A stretch of DNA of 64,000 bases from Streptomyces ipomoeae 91-03 (GCF_000317595.1 NZ_AEJC01000530.1:17087-81086); one strand, 5' to 3'; positions 27,601 to 38,357 are shown, numbered from the stretch's first letter. Numbers and translations: made by a program. The notes: generated by a model not told the origin, from the sequence alone.

Positions 27601-28376
27601 ACCGAGATCGTCGCGAGCAACTCCAGCGCGAAGGACGACAGGAACGCGATCCGCAGCGTGCGCATCGTCGCCTGCCGGTACTCCCCGGTGATCCGCTTGA
27701 TCGACTCTGCCTGCGCCTTGGCCCGGCCGAAGACCTTGAGCGTCGGCAGCCCGGCGACGACATCCAAGAAGTGACCCGACAGCCGTGACAGCATTCGCCA
27801 CTGTCGGTCCATCTGCGAGCGCGTGGCCCAGCCGATGAGCACCATGAAGATCGGGATCAGCGGCAGTGTGCCGACGATGATCGCCGCCGACACCCAGTCC
27901 TCGGTGACGATCCGCGCGAGCACCGCCACGGGCACGACGATGGCGAGGCCCAACTGCGGCAGATAGCGCGAGAAGTAGTCGTCGAGCGCGTCGACGCCAC
28001 GGGTGGCGAGGGCGACCAGCGAGCCCGTGCGCTGCCCGCTCAGCCACCCGGGCCCCAGCGCGGCGGCCCGCTCCAGCAAGCGGCCCCGCAGCTCCGATTT
28101 CACCGCCGCCCTCGCCCGGTGAGCGGAGAGCTCGGTGAGCCAGGAGACCAGCGCCCGACCCACCGCGACGGCCGCCAACAGAGACAGGGGAGTCCCGAGT
28201 TCGGCGATCGACATCCCGTGTTGGAAGGCACCGACCACCACGTCAGCGATGAGCATCGCCTGCGCGATGACGAGTGCGGCCCCGACGACACCCAGGCCGA
28301 CGACCGCCACCAGGAAAAGACGGGTGGCACGGGCATATCGCAGCAGTCGCGGGTCGATCGGTTTCACGTGAAACAT
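24666..28376 (-). CDS. cydDC: Fused CydD-CydC heterodimeric ABC exporter
   Basis: 1236 residues from ATG 28376; ATG 28394 (MAAEKRMFHVKP) and GTG 28367 are alternatives, and all lie in or against parS sites. Two complete ABC half-transporters are fused. The first ATPase has GPSGVGKST, LSAGQRQRLALA and VLLLDEPTAS; the second has GVSGAGKTT, LSGGQRQRLALA and VLVLDEPAEHLD. Each follows about six membrane helices. CydDC exports thiol reductants and is needed to assemble cytochrome bd. A variable, low-complexity linker (~26450-26700) joins the halves. It is transcribed behind cydB, across a 117-135-base gap holding parS sites. Confidence 0.95.
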   Translation of the reverse strand: MFHVKPIDPRLLRYARATRLFLVAVVGLGVVGAALVIAQAMLIADVVVGAFQHGMSIAELGTPLSLLAAVAVGRALVSWLTELSAHRARAAVKSELRGRLLERAAALGPGWLSGQRTGSLVALATRGVDALDDYFSRYLPQLGLAIVVPVAVLARIVTEDWVSAAIIVGTLPLIPIFMVLIGWATRSQMDRQWRMLSRLSGHFLDVVAGLPTLKVFGRAKAQAESIKRITGEYRQATMRTLRIAFLSSFALELLATISVALVAVTIGMRLVHGEMDLYIGLVILVLAPEAYAPVRQVGAQFHAAAEGVAAAEEIFEVLETPLPTSGTGVVPASHALRFEGVTVRYSGRSYDAVADVSFTVAPGETVALVGPSGVGKSTLLNVLLGFTEPTGGRVRVGGADLASLDTEEWRSRVAWVPQRPHLYAGSIAENLRLARPDADDAAVRRALADAGALEFVDALPAGADTVLGEDGAGLSAGQRQRLALARAFLADRPVLLLDEPTASLDGETEAEVVEAVRRLAVGRTVLLVVHRPALLGVADRVVRLEARAVEAPPTCLPFSSTGSLGPFEDEAEQIPGPVDARGAAAELISDASVASTVGPGVNARPNGLKTTDRHADARRDVAGTADRGAEDLFDAAETDARSVGARPGASAIVPQGGVLARVRRMADPRRSRLALALLLGSLALGSAVGLMATSGWLISRASQQPPVLYLMVAVTATRAFGIGRAVFRYAERLVSHDTVLRMLADTRVAVYRRLERLAPAGLRTTRRGDLLSRLVADVDALQDYWVRWLLPAGAAVVVSAVSVGFTAWLLPEAGAALAVGLLAAGVGVPLVTGAVARRAEHRLAPARGVLATRVTDLLTGTAELTVAGALPTRTAEVRRADRALTRIASRAATATALGDGLTALVSGLTVAATALLGAQAVVDGRLSGVAMAVVVLTPLAAFEAVLGLPLAVQFRQRVRRSAERVYEVLDAPDPVREPEEPVEAPVSPFPLRLEGLGARYAGQDRDALTGVDLTLEEGRRIAVVGVSGAGKTTLAQVLLRFLDAREGTYTLSGADAYALDGDDVRRVIGLCAQDAHLFDSSVRENLLLARKDATEAELRDALARARLLDWADELPDGLDTLIGEHGARLSGGQRQRLALARALLADFPVLVLDEPAEHLDLPTADALTADLLAATEGRTTLLITHRLAGLEEVDEVVVLEKGRVAQRGTYAELAAVDGPLRAMVEREAAGELLAGI
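28361..28374. promoter_or_regulatory. parS site 2, at the cydDC start
   Basis: Perfect GTTTCACGTGAAAC. Its flanking CAT supplies the putative ATG of cydDC on the minus strand, so the protein begins MFHVK. Confidence 0.92.
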
Positions 28377-28394
28377 CCTCTTCTCAGCAGCCAT

Positions 28395-28408
28395 GTTTCA
28401 CGTGAAAC
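28395..28408. promoter_or_regulatory. parS site 3, cydB-cydDC gap
   Basis: Perfect GTTTCACGTGAAAC, 34 bases from site 2. Confidence 0.92.
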
Positions 28409-28433
28409 ATGACTCTTCGGCACGAGGAGGCGT

Positions 28434-28447
28434 GTTTCACGTGAAAC
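28434..28447. promoter_or_regulatory. parS site 4, cydB-cydDC gap
   Basis: Perfect GTTTCACGTGAAAC, 39 bases from site 3; third member of a tight triplet. Confidence 0.92.
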
Positions 28448-28511
28448 ATCGTCAAACACACCTCTTGCCGGACTCGATGCACAGGACGGGACCCAGTGCA
28501 CGGAACCGGAC

Positions 28512-29516
28512 TCAGTGCACCGGCTCGGCGATGTGCTGCGTGCCGATCCGCTTGCGGAACACCCAGTACGTCCACCCCTGGTAGAGCATCACAACCGGTG
28601 TGGCGATCGCCGCGCACCACGTCATGATCTTCAGGGTGTACGGGCTCGATGAGGCGTTGGTCACCGTGAGGCTCCACTCCTCGTTCAGCGAGGACGGCAT
28701 GACATTCGGGAAGAGCGTCAGGAAGAGCATCGCGACCGCGGCCACGATGGTGATCCCCGACAACGCGAACGCCCAGCCCTCGCGCCCCGCGCGCACCGCC
28801 ATCAGTGCCACCACGAGCGCAGCGACGGCCACGACCGCCGCGACCAGCGAGGCGCCGCCGCCCTTCTCGACCTGCGTCCAGAGCAGGAAGAGAAGCGCCA
28901 GCCCGGCCGTCACCAGCCCGACCTGCAGCGCCAGCTTCCGAGCCCGCTCCCGGATGTCCCCGACGGTCTTGAGCCCGACGAACACCGCTCCATGGAAGGT
29001 GAACAGCGTCAGGGTGACAAGTCCGCCCAGGAGGGCGTACGGGTTGAGCAGGTCTCCGACACTGCCCACGTACTCGAAGTCACGGTCGATCTTCACCCCG
29101 CGCACGATGTTGGCGAAGGCCACGCCCCACAGGAAGGCGGGGAGCAGCGAGGTCCAGAAGATCGCCGTCTCCCAGTTGCGCTGCCAGTTCTCCTCGGGCC
29201 GCTTCGCCCGGTACTCGAAGGCGACTCCGCGGACGATCAGGCAGACCAGGATGAGCAGCAGCGGCAGATAGAAGCCGGAGAACAGCGTGGCGTACCACTC
29301 GGGGAAGGCAGCGAAGGTCGCGCCACCCGCCGAGAGCAGCCACACCTCGTTGCCGTCCCAGACGGGCCCGATGGTGTTGATGAGGACCCGCTTCTCCGGA
29401 CGGTTGCGCGCCAGCAGCTTGGTGAGGACGCCGACCCCGAAGTCGAAGCCCTCCAGGAAGAAGTAGCCGATCCAGAGGACGGCGATGAGGACGAACCAGA
29501 CGTCGTGAAGTTCCAT
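28512..29516 (-). CDS. cydB: Cytochrome bd oxidase subunit II
   Basis: 334 residues with about eight to nine membrane helices. The start MELHDVWFVLIAVLWIGYFF and the conserved GFDFGVG and GPVWDGNEVWL stretches are those of CydB. With CydA it forms the high-affinity quinol oxidase used at low oxygen. It starts 27 bases behind the cydA stop, within the same operon. Confidence 0.97.
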   Translation of the reverse strand: MELHDVWFVLIAVLWIGYFFLEGFDFGVGVLTKLLARNRPEKRVLINTIGPVWDGNEVWLLSAGGATFAAFPEWYATLFSGFYLPLLLILVCLIVRGVAFEYRAKRPEENWQRNWETAIFWTSLLPAFLWGVAFANIVRGVKIDRDFEYVGSVGDLLNPYALLGGLVTLTLFTFHGAVFVGLKTVGDIRERARKLALQVGLVTAGLALLFLLWTQVEKGGGASLVAAVVAVAALVVALMAVRAGREGWAFALSGITIVAAVAMLFLTLFPNVMPSSLNEEWSLTVTNASSSPYTLKIMTWCAAIATPVVMLYQGWTYWVFRKRIGTQHIAEPVH

Positions 29517-29543
29517 GACTGTGCTCCCTTGGCCCGGTGCTGC

Positions 29544-31052
29544 CTAGTACGAGAAGGCCATCGGCTTGTCGGCGTCACGGGGGTCGCCGCCGATCTTCGT
29601 GGGCGGGTTGAGATCGGCTTCCGTCAGCTCGGGCGGACCGGCCTTGACGTACTTCGCGAGCAGCTTGACCTCGACGACGGCGAGGATGGCGTACAGCGTG
29701 GTGAAGACGATCATCGAGGTGAGGATCTCGCCCTGGGAGACACCGGGGGAGACCGCGTCCTCGGTGCGCAGCACGCCGTAGACCACCCAAGGCTGACGGC
29801 CCATCTCGGTGAAGATCCAACCCCAGGAGTTGGCGATCAGCGGGAAGCCCAGCGTCAGGATCGCGATGCGCCAGTACCACTTGGTGAGGGTCGGGCCGAG
29901 GGCCTTGCCCGGCAGCAGCGCGAGATGCGGCACCTCGTCCTCGCCGACCCGCAGATGCTGCGGCAGCATGAACTTCTTACGGGTGAGCCAGAGTCCGATC
30001 AGGCCGATGGTGAAGGACGCCATGCCGAAGCCGATCATCCAGCGGAAGCCCCAGTAGGCGACGGGGATGTTGGGCCGGTAGTCGCCGGGCCCGTACTTCT
30101 GCTGTTCGGCCTTGTTGACGTCGTTGATGCCGGGGACGTACGAGTCGAAGTCGTCGTTGGCGAGGAAGGACAGCAGGCCGGGGATCTCGATGGCGACCTT
30201 GTTGTGGCCCTTGTCGACATCGCCGTAGGCGAAGACCGAGAAGGGTGCGGGTGCCTCGCCGTCCCACAGTGCTTCAGCGGCGGCCATCTTCATGGGCTGC
30301 TGCTTGAACATGACCTTGCCGAGCAGGTCACCGCTGATCGCGGTGAGCAGGCCGGCGATGACCACGGTGACCAGGCCGAGCCGCAGCGAGGTCTTCATCA
30401 CCGGTATGTGCTTCTTGCGGACCAGGTGGAAGGCGGCGATGCCGACCATGAAGGCGCCGCCGGTGAGGAAGGCTGCCGAGAGGGTGTGGAAGGCCTGGGT
30501 GAGAGCGGTGTTCTGGGTCAGGACGAGCCAGAAGTCGGTGAGTTCGGCGCGGCCCCTCGCCTCGTTGATCCGGTAGCCGACGGGGTGCTGCATCCAGGAG
30601 TTGGCCGCGAGGATGAAGTACGCCGACAGGATCGTGCCTATGGAGACCATCCAGATGCAGGCCAGGTGGATCCTCTGGGGCAGTTTGTCCCAGCCGAAGA
30701 TCCACAGCCCGATGAAGGTGGACTCGAAGAAGAAGGCGATCAGTGCCTCGAAGGCGAGCGGGGCCCCGAAGACATCACCGACGAAGCGGGAGTAGTCGGA
30801 CCAGTTCATGCCGAACTGGAACTCCTGCACGATGCCCGTGACGACACCCATCGCGATGTTGATCAGGAAGAGCTTGCCCCAGAACTTGGTGGCCTTGAGG
30901 TACTTCTCCTTCCCCGAGCGCACCCACGCGGTCTGCAGGCCGGCTGTGAGCGCGGCCAGCGAGATGGTGAGCGGGACGAAGAGGAAGTGGTAGACGGTGG
31001 TGATGCCGAACTGCCATCGCGCCAGAGTCTCCGGCGCCAGAGCGAGGTCCAC
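29544..31052 (-). CDS. cydA: Cytochrome bd oxidase subunit I
   Basis: 502 residues, about nine membrane helices. It carries the heme ligands: N-terminal RWQFGITTVYHF (His), the GMNWSDYSRFVGDVFGAPLAFE block (Met/Glu region), and the late GWIFTEMGRQPW motif next to the quinol site. It is the first gene of cydAB-DC. A Rex operator at 31130-31147 lies 78 bases upstream, so redox-controlled expression is expected. Confidence 0.97.
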   Translation of the reverse strand: MDLALAPETLARWQFGITTVYHFLFVPLTISLAALTAGLQTAWVRSGKEKYLKATKFWGKLFLINIAMGVVTGIVQEFQFGMNWSDYSRFVGDVFGAPLAFEALIAFFFESTFIGLWIFGWDKLPQRIHLACIWMVSIGTILSAYFILAANSWMQHPVGYRINEARGRAELTDFWLVLTQNTALTQAFHTLSAAFLTGGAFMVGIAAFHLVRKKHIPVMKTSLRLGLVTVVIAGLLTAISGDLLGKVMFKQQPMKMAAAEALWDGEAPAPFSVFAYGDVDKGHNKVAIEIPGLLSFLANDDFDSYVPGINDVNKAEQQKYGPGDYRPNIPVAYWGFRWMIGFGMASFTIGLIGLWLTRKKFMLPQHLRVGEDEVPHLALLPGKALGPTLTKWYWRIAILTLGFPLIANSWGWIFTEMGRQPWVVYGVLRTEDAVSPGVSQGEILTSMIVFTTLYAILAVVEVKLLAKYVKAGPPELTEADLNPPTKIGGDPRDADKPMAFSY

Positions 31053-31129
31053 GTCTTCTCCTTACATGCCGTGGCACTGCGGCAGTTTGCCCCGCTTGTC
31101 ACGCACATCACAGGGCAATCGGGACGCGC

Positions 31130-31147
31130 TTGTGAACGCGTTCACAT
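31130..31147. promoter_or_regulatory. Rex operator upstream of cydA
   Basis: TTGTGAACGCGTTCACAT matches the Rex site TTGTGAA-N4-TTCACAA in 17 of 18 positions. In S. coelicolor Rex senses NADH/NAD+ and represses cydABCD; location and sequence agree. An extra half-site TTCACAAG follows immediately (31148-31155). Confidence 0.9.
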
Positions 31148-31228
31148 TCACAAGCAATTATGACGCATGGCCGTTCGAGGCGTGAGAGTGGGGGTGCCCC
31201 GAAACGCAAGAGCTCGGACCAAACAAAT

Positions 31229-31260
31229 CAGGGGGCCCGGGGAAATCCCCGAACCCCCTG
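31229..31260 (-). terminator. Rho-independent-type hairpin downstream of hisC
   Basis: CAGGGGG pairs with CCCCCTG around an inner CGGGG/CCCCG stem with an AAAT loop. It lies 13 bases behind the hisC stop and in front of the divergent Rex/cydA control region, so it insulates the two. No long T run, as usual for Streptomyces. Confidence 0.75.
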
Positions 31261-31272
31261 GTCAGAGGCGGT

Positions 31273-32352
31273 CTAGAGGTCCTTGCGGAAGCTCTCCGTC
31301 ACCTTGAGGAAGATGTCGTTGGCCTCGGTCTCGCCGATCGTCACTCGCACACCCTCACCCGGAAACGGACGTACGACAACGCCGGCCTGCTCACAGACAC
31401 CCGCGAAGTCGACCGTCCGCTCCCCCAGCCGCAGCCACACGAAGTTCGCCTGCGTGTCCGGCACCGTCCAGCCCTGGGCGCGCAGCGCCTCGACGACCCG
31501 GTTCCGCTCGCAGACCAGCGCGCCCACACGCCCGAGGAGTTCGTCCTCGGCACGCAGGGAGGCGACCGCCGCGTCCTGGGCGATCTGGCTCACCCCGAAC
31601 GGCACGGCCGTCTTGCGCAGCGCCGCAGCCACCGGCTCGTGAGCGATCGCAAAGCCCACTCGAAGGCCCGCAAGGCCGTATGCCTTGGAGAAGGTGCGCA
31701 ACACGCAGACGTTCGACCGCTCGCGATAGAACTCCACGCCGTCCGGAACCTCGGCATCGCGCACGAACTCGCGGTACGCCTCGTCCAGCACCACCAGCAC
31801 ATCACCAGGCACGCGGTCGAGGAATCGCTCCAGCTCCGAGCGGCGGACCGCCGTACCCGTCGGGTTGTTGGGGTTGCAGACGAAAATCAGCCGAGTCCGA
31901 TCGGTGATCGCGTCCGCCATCGCGTCCAGGTCGTGCACATCGCCCGGCGTCAGCGGCACCTGCACGGACGTGGCCCCGCTGATCTGCGTGATGATCGGGT
32001 ACGCCTCGAACGACCGCCAGGCGTAGATCACCTCGTCGCCGGGCCCCGCGGTGGCCTGCAGCAGCTGCTGGGCGACACCGACCGAGCCGGTACCCGTGGC
32101 CAGGTGCGTGACGGGCACCCCGAAGCGATCCGCCAACTCGTTCATCAGGCCCGTGCAGGCCATGTCCGGGTACCGGTTGAACGACGTGGCCGCCGCGGTC
32201 ACACCTTCCAGCACGCCGGGCAGCGGCGGATACGGGTTCTCGTTGGAGGACAGCTTGTACGCCACCGGACCGCCCGCCACGGCCGGCTTGCCGGGCTTGT
32301 AGGTGGGGATACCCTCCAGCTCGGCTCGCAGCTTGGGGCTCGTCTCGCTCAC
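31273..32352 (-). CDS. hisC: Histidinol-phosphate aminotransferase
   Basis: 359 residues from GTG 32352, with AGGAGG 7 nt upstream. Class II PLP aminotransferase. Substrate-end LSSNENPYPPLPG, N-box CNPNNPTGT, and FSKAYGLAGLRVG with the PLP lysine are all present. It would transaminate histidinol phosphate, but it is alone and not in a his operon, so it could serve as the second, aromatic or phenylalanine-type aminotransferase (hisC2/pat type). A palindrome overlaps its -10 (32380-32394). Confidence 0.92.
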   Translation of the reverse strand: MSETSPKLRAELEGIPTYKPGKPAVAGGPVAYKLSSNENPYPPLPGVLEGVTAAATSFNRYPDMACTGLMNELADRFGVPVTHLATGTGSVGVAQQLLQATAGPGDEVIYAWRSFEAYPIITQISGATSVQVPLTPGDVHDLDAMADAITDRTRLIFVCNPNNPTGTAVRRSELERFLDRVPGDVLVVLDEAYREFVRDAEVPDGVEFYRERSNVCVLRTFSKAYGLAGLRVGFAIAHEPVAAALRKTAVPFGVSQIAQDAAVASLRAEDELLGRVGALVCERNRVVEALRAQGWTVPDTQANFVWLRLGERTVDFAGVCEQAGVVVRPFPGEGVRVTIGETEANDIFLKVTESFRKDL

Positions 32353-32379
32353 CGCAGTCCTCCTCGTCGACGTAATGCT

Positions 32380-32394
32380 CCTCACTTTATGAGG
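32380..32394. promoter_or_regulatory. Palindrome at the hisC promoter
   Basis: CCTCA-CTTTA-TGAGG, a perfect 5-bp inverted repeat. On the minus strand it contains TAAAGT, a reasonable -10 about 30 bases before the GTG. A repressor bound here would block the promoter. Confidence 0.4.
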
Positions 32395-32789
32395 ATTCCG
32401 CGCGCCTGCGAATGGCCTGTGGACAACCACATCCATGTGGTGCCCGCACCGCGTCCGTCACCTCGTGTTCGTACCTCTTCCGTCCCAGGAGCCTCATGGG
32501 CATCAGCACACGAAGGTGTACGAATCAGGGGGCGCGCCGCTCATGAGCACACGCGCCGGTGGCTCACGCCGTGGCGCGCATCACCCATGCAGGTGAGTTG
32601 AGACCTCTTCGAAACATGAACTACTTGGCAGGCCCATACGCGTCGACGAGTCACGTACTGACATTGGATCGGGCAACTCCCTTGCATTTAAAGGAATTTG
32701 ACCCTCGCTGACCTTGCAGAAACGTACCTGTCAACGAGTGCATATGCGTCCGCACTACCCCACCGCATGAGCCCTACTATCGGCTCGCC
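32395..32789. other. Divergent hisC/LacI intergenic region
   Basis: About 395 bases with no credible gene. The LacI-side promoter TACTAT (32775-32780) lies 9 bases before the ATG. I see no second operator palindrome. Confidence 0.4.
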
Positions 32790-33902
32790 ATGACAGCAGC
32801 AGGGAAGCACCAGGTGAGCCGGGCGGAAACTCCCCGCCGAGGCAGCCGGTCGGGCCGGGCGGGCATTCGAGACGTGGCCGCCGCCGCCGGGGTCTCCATC
32901 ACGACCGTTTCCGACGCCCTCAACGGCAAGGGCCGGCTCCCGGACGCCACCCGACGCCATGTACGCGAGGTCGCCGACCGACTTGGCTACCGCCCCTCGG
33001 CGGCGGCCCGAACCCTCAGAACGGGCAAGTCCGGCCTCATCGGCCTGACCGTGACCACGTACGGGGATGAACCTTTCACCTTCACCGAGTTCGCGTACTT
33101 CGCGGAAATGGCGCGGGCCGCCACCTCGGCAGCGCTCGCCCGGGGCTACGCCCTGGTGATCCTTCCCGCGACCTCGCGCCACGACGTGTGGTCGAACGTC
33201 GCCCTGGACGGCACCGTGGTCATCGACCCCTCCGACCAGGACCCGGTGGTCAGCGAGCTGGTCCGCCAGGGATTACCGGTGGTCTCCGACGGCCGCCCGG
33301 CCGGCTCGCTCCCAGTCACGGCATGGGTCGACAACGACCACGAGGCCGCCGTCCTCGACATCCTCGACCACCTGGCCGACGCGGGCGCCCGCCGGATCGG
33401 ACTCCTCACGGGCACGACGACGGACACGTACACCCATCTCTCCACCACCGCATACCTGCGCTGGTGCGAGCGCGTGGGCCAGGATCCGGTGTACGAGGCC
33501 TATCCGGCGCATGATCCGTGCGCGGGAGCCGTCGCCGCCGACCGGCTGCTGGCCCGGCCCGACCGCCCCGACGCGGTCTACGGACTCTTCGACCCGAACG
33601 GCACCGACCTGCTGGCCGCGGCTCGCCGGTACGGCCTGCGCGTCCCGGACGACCTGCTGCTGGTCTGCTGCAGCGAGTCCACCGTGTACGCGACGACCGA
33701 GCCGCCCATCACCACGCTCTCGCTGAAGCCGCGCCGGATCGGCACGGCGGTGGTCCAGCTCCTCATCGACGCCATCGAGGGGGTCGAATCGGACCAACCG
33801 GTCGAGCAGGTGATACCGACGGAGCTGATCGTGCGCACCTCGTCCGAGCGACGTCCGCCGCGCACGACGGTCAGCCCGCCACGATCACCCGAAGAGGGTT
33901 GA
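32790..33902 (+). CDS. LacI family transcriptional regulator
   Basis: 370 residues from ATG 32790. There is no Shine-Dalgarno; TACTAT ends 9 nt upstream, so it is likely leaderless. The N-terminal HTH IRDVAAAAGVSITTVSDALN and hinge YRPSAAARTLRTGKSGLIGL are typical LacI. The periplasmic-binding-like sensor domain follows (PVVSDGRPAG, ADAGARRIGLLTG, DAVYGLFDPNG). Ligand unknown. It is divergent from hisC and stands alone. From memory a homologue (rstP) lies at the same position in S. coelicolor. Confidence 0.93.
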   Translation: MTAAGKHQVSRAETPRRGSRSGRAGIRDVAAAAGVSITTVSDALNGKGRLPDATRRHVREVADRLGYRPSAAARTLRTGKSGLIGLTVTTYGDEPFTFTEFAYFAEMARAATSAALARGYALVILPATSRHDVWSNVALDGTVVIDPSDQDPVVSELVRQGLPVVSDGRPAGSLPVTAWVDNDHEAAVLDILDHLADAGARRIGLLTGTTTDTYTHLSTTAYLRWCERVGQDPVYEAYPAHDPCAGAVAADRLLARPDRPDAVYGLFDPNGTDLLAAARRYGLRVPDDLLLVCCSESTVYATTEPPITTLSLKPRRIGTAVVQLLIDAIEGVESDQPVEQVIPTELIVRTSSERRPPRTTVSPPRSPEEG

Positions 33903-34115
33903 CGCCGCAACGAGGATCCGACCGGAAGAGGGCGGGAAAGCCCCGCCCAATTCGGGAGAAAACCGCGGTGAACTGGGAGCCTGCGCCATTTCACCACCCC
34001 TGGGTCATCACATGGCGCGATCCGCATTCCTATGATGGGCGGACGACACCGCGGGCCGCTGCGACCAGGCAGTCCGATGCGGTGCAGATGCGGCGCGATG
34101 GTGGTGGAGGGGTCG

Positions 34116-35192
34116 ATGACTCAGGGGGCCGGTCAGGGACCCGAGGTGCGGACGCCGACGGTGCGTGATTTCCGCGTGCCCGCGTACGTCCACGAAGCCG
34201 GTCCGTACGGACACGCCAGCCACCCCGGCGACGCCCGGCCCGCCGACGAGCCGGAGGGTTACCCCGAGGGGTACACCCCCACCCAGAGGGACCTGCCCGT
34301 GATCAACCGGGGTGACACACTTCAGGTCACGATCGACCCCGAGGCCGCGGCGGCCGACCGGTCCGCCCCCGGGCCCGGCCCGCTGTTCGTCGTCGGCGAC
34401 GTCCACGGCTACCTGGACGAGCTCGTCGCCGCGCTCCAGGAGAAGGGCCTCATCGACGCGGCGGGCAACTGGTCCGCGGGCACCGCCCGGCTGTGGTTCC
34501 TCGGTGACTTCACCGACCGCGGACCGGACGGCATCGGCGTCATCGACCTCGTGATGCGGCTGTCCGCCGAGGCCGCAGCGGCCGGCGGCTACTGCAAGGC
34601 CCTCATGGGCAACCACGAACTGCTGCTGCTCGGTGCCAAGCGGTTCGGCGACACCCCCGTCAACTCGGGCGCGGGCACCGCCACCTTCCAGGCCGCCTGG
34701 CTGCTCAACGGCGGCCAGAAGACCGACATGGACCGCCTCCAGGATCACCATCTGCAGTGGATGGCCCGCCTCGACGCCATGGAGGAGGTCGACGGCCACC
34801 TCCTGGTGCACTCCGACACCACCGCCTACCGCGACTACGGCGACTCCATCGAGGCGGTCAACGACACCGTCCGCGAAACGATCACCCGTAACGACCCGGA
34901 CGAGGTCTGGGACCTCTTCCGCAAGTTCACCCGCCGCTTCTCCTTCCGCGACGAGGGCGGCGCCGACGCCGTGCGCTCCCTGCTGGACACCTATGGCGGC
35001 ACCTGCATCGTCCACGGCCACAGCCCCATCCCCTACCTCCTGGGCGAGGTCGGCTCGGAGGACAGCGAGGACGGCGCGGGCCCCTCCGTCGACGGACCGT
35101 ACATCTATGCGGACGGTCTGGCCGTCGCCATGGACGGCGGAGTGACCATGGCCGGGAAACTGCTGGTCCAGCAACTTCCGCTCAACAGCTGA
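34116..35192 (+). CDS. Calcineurin-like metallophosphoesterase
   Basis: 358 residues from ATG 34116, preceded by GGAGGGG. After an ~80-residue polar leader come all PPP-type motifs in order: GDVHG, GDFTDRG, GNHE, a His in LLVHSDT, and GHSP. These bind two metals and the phosphate. The family includes bacterial Ser/Thr phosphatases and Ap4A hydrolases; the substrate cannot be told. Proteins of this size with a VINRGDTLQV leader are common in Streptomyces. Confidence 0.9.
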   Translation: MTQGAGQGPEVRTPTVRDFRVPAYVHEAGPYGHASHPGDARPADEPEGYPEGYTPTQRDLPVINRGDTLQVTIDPEAAAADRSAPGPGPLFVVGDVHGYLDELVAALQEKGLIDAAGNWSAGTARLWFLGDFTDRGPDGIGVIDLVMRLSAEAAAAGGYCKALMGNHELLLLGAKRFGDTPVNSGAGTATFQAAWLLNGGQKTDMDRLQDHHLQWMARLDAMEEVDGHLLVHSDTTAYRDYGDSIEAVNDTVRETITRNDPDEVWDLFRKFTRRFSFRDEGGADAVRSLLDTYGGTCIVHGHSPIPYLLGEVGSEDSEDGAGPSVDGPYIYADGLAVAMDGGVTMAGKLLVQQLPLNS

Positions 35193-35381
35193 GCCGTCAA
35201 CACGCAGGCGTCCACCGGCGGAAGACTTCGCTGGCCAGGGGCCAATTTCTTCAAACCCCCTGTCACCGCCCGCCGTCACCGCTCTACCATCGGCTTATCC
35301 GTAGCAGGCTCCCCTCCGTTTCTGCCCGACGGCTCGTCAGCATGCCGAGCCACAAGCCCTACGGAGCATCGGGGGATGCAC

Positions 35382-36248
35382 ATGAACAGCGTTCCGCAGC
35401 ACCTGCTCAGTGAGGACCGCCAAGAGTACGAGCGGATCCTCGGCGAGGCGCTGCGCTCCGCACCACACCGCCCGGAATTCGCCGCTGGCCTGCAGCGGCT
35501 CAACCCCGAACAGCTGCGCACCATGGCCCTCAACGCCACGGCGATCATCACGGCGTCCGCCGCGGCCGAATACGAGTACTACGTCAAGGTCCGCGACGAA
35601 CTGCGCAACCCGCCGGCGTCCGCTCTCCCCACCCGCGAGGGCACTGCGTCCGGCTCCGCCGAGCCCGACGGGACCGCGGCGGGACTCGCCGCCGCCATGG
35701 GCGAGGTCGGCGAGGCGGCCGGAGCCGGTGTCGGCGCCGTCGCCGCGGTACTCGCCCCCGTCCTGGCGGGCACCGCCGCAGGTCTCTTCCTCCTCGTCGG
35801 CTATGTGATGAGGGTGATCGACCCCGATCGTGCGATAGCCCAGACCCTCCTCACCACAGGATGGGTGTTCGGCGCGGTCACGGCGGCTGCGATCCTGGTC
35901 GCCGCGGTCGGCCTGTTGCTCACCGCCCTGCGCAACGGCGCCACCGCCGTGGACGACGGAGCACGTGGCGAGTTGACCGAGGAGGTGGCCCGGGCCAAGG
36001 AGGCCTGGCGCGATGCCCTCCTGGAGCGCGGCATCCTGCCCTTCCTGCGGGACGCCCTGGCCAACCCGGGCCCGGCGGTGCTGAGCGAGCCGACCCGCCC
36101 GACTCCACCCAGCCGTATGCCGCATCTCGGCTACAACCGACCGAGCTTCAGCAGCCCGGACAGCGGCGGCGCCGGCGCCCGTCCCAGCTTCACCAGCCCG
36201 GACTTCACGAGCCCCGACTTCGGCGGCCCGGAACACCGGCCGGAATGA
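35382..36248 (+). CDS. Membrane protein of unknown function
   Basis: 288 residues from ATG 35382; ATG 35376 is possible, but the G-rich Shine-Dalgarno (CGGGGG) is then too close. The N-terminal ~75 residues are soluble and helical (QEYERILGEALRSAP). Two membrane helices follow, around AAVLAPVLAGTAAGLFLLVG and VFGAVTAAAILVAAVGLLL. The cytoplasmic tail ends in SFTSPDF-type repeats. No family recognised. It stands alone between the phosphoesterase and thiC. Confidence 0.75.
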   Translation: MNSVPQHLLSEDRQEYERILGEALRSAPHRPEFAAGLQRLNPEQLRTMALNATAIITASAAAEYEYYVKVRDELRNPPASALPTREGTASGSAEPDGTAAGLAAAMGEVGEAAGAGVGAVAAVLAPVLAGTAAGLFLLVGYVMRVIDPDRAIAQTLLTTGWVFGAVTAAAILVAAVGLLLTALRNGATAVDDGARGELTEEVARAKEAWRDALLERGILPFLRDALANPGPAVLSEPTRPTPPSRMPHLGYNRPSFSSPDSGGAGARPSFTSPDFTSPDFGGPEHRPE

Positions 36249-36522
36249 CGCCTCGGGACCGAGCAGCCACCCGGAACCTGCCGGGCCCGGCAGCCGCCCG
36301 ACGCGACGTGGTCCGCCCGGCACGACGCTCGGTCTGCCGACCGGCGCGCTCACACTCCGTCCTGTCCGCTCCGCGCACACATGGGACGCCGACAGACCAT
36401 GACGCTGCCGAGCAGCGGCGGGCTCCCCGAGCACACACCCGGGAGAGCACCGCCGCGCGTGAGCAGTCAACGGCCGCGACGGATCCGCGACGACCCGTGT
36501 ACCGCCTGTCCGCCCATGGACC

Positions 36523-38349
<1,827 letters not shown>

Positions 38350-38357
38350 GAGACCTA

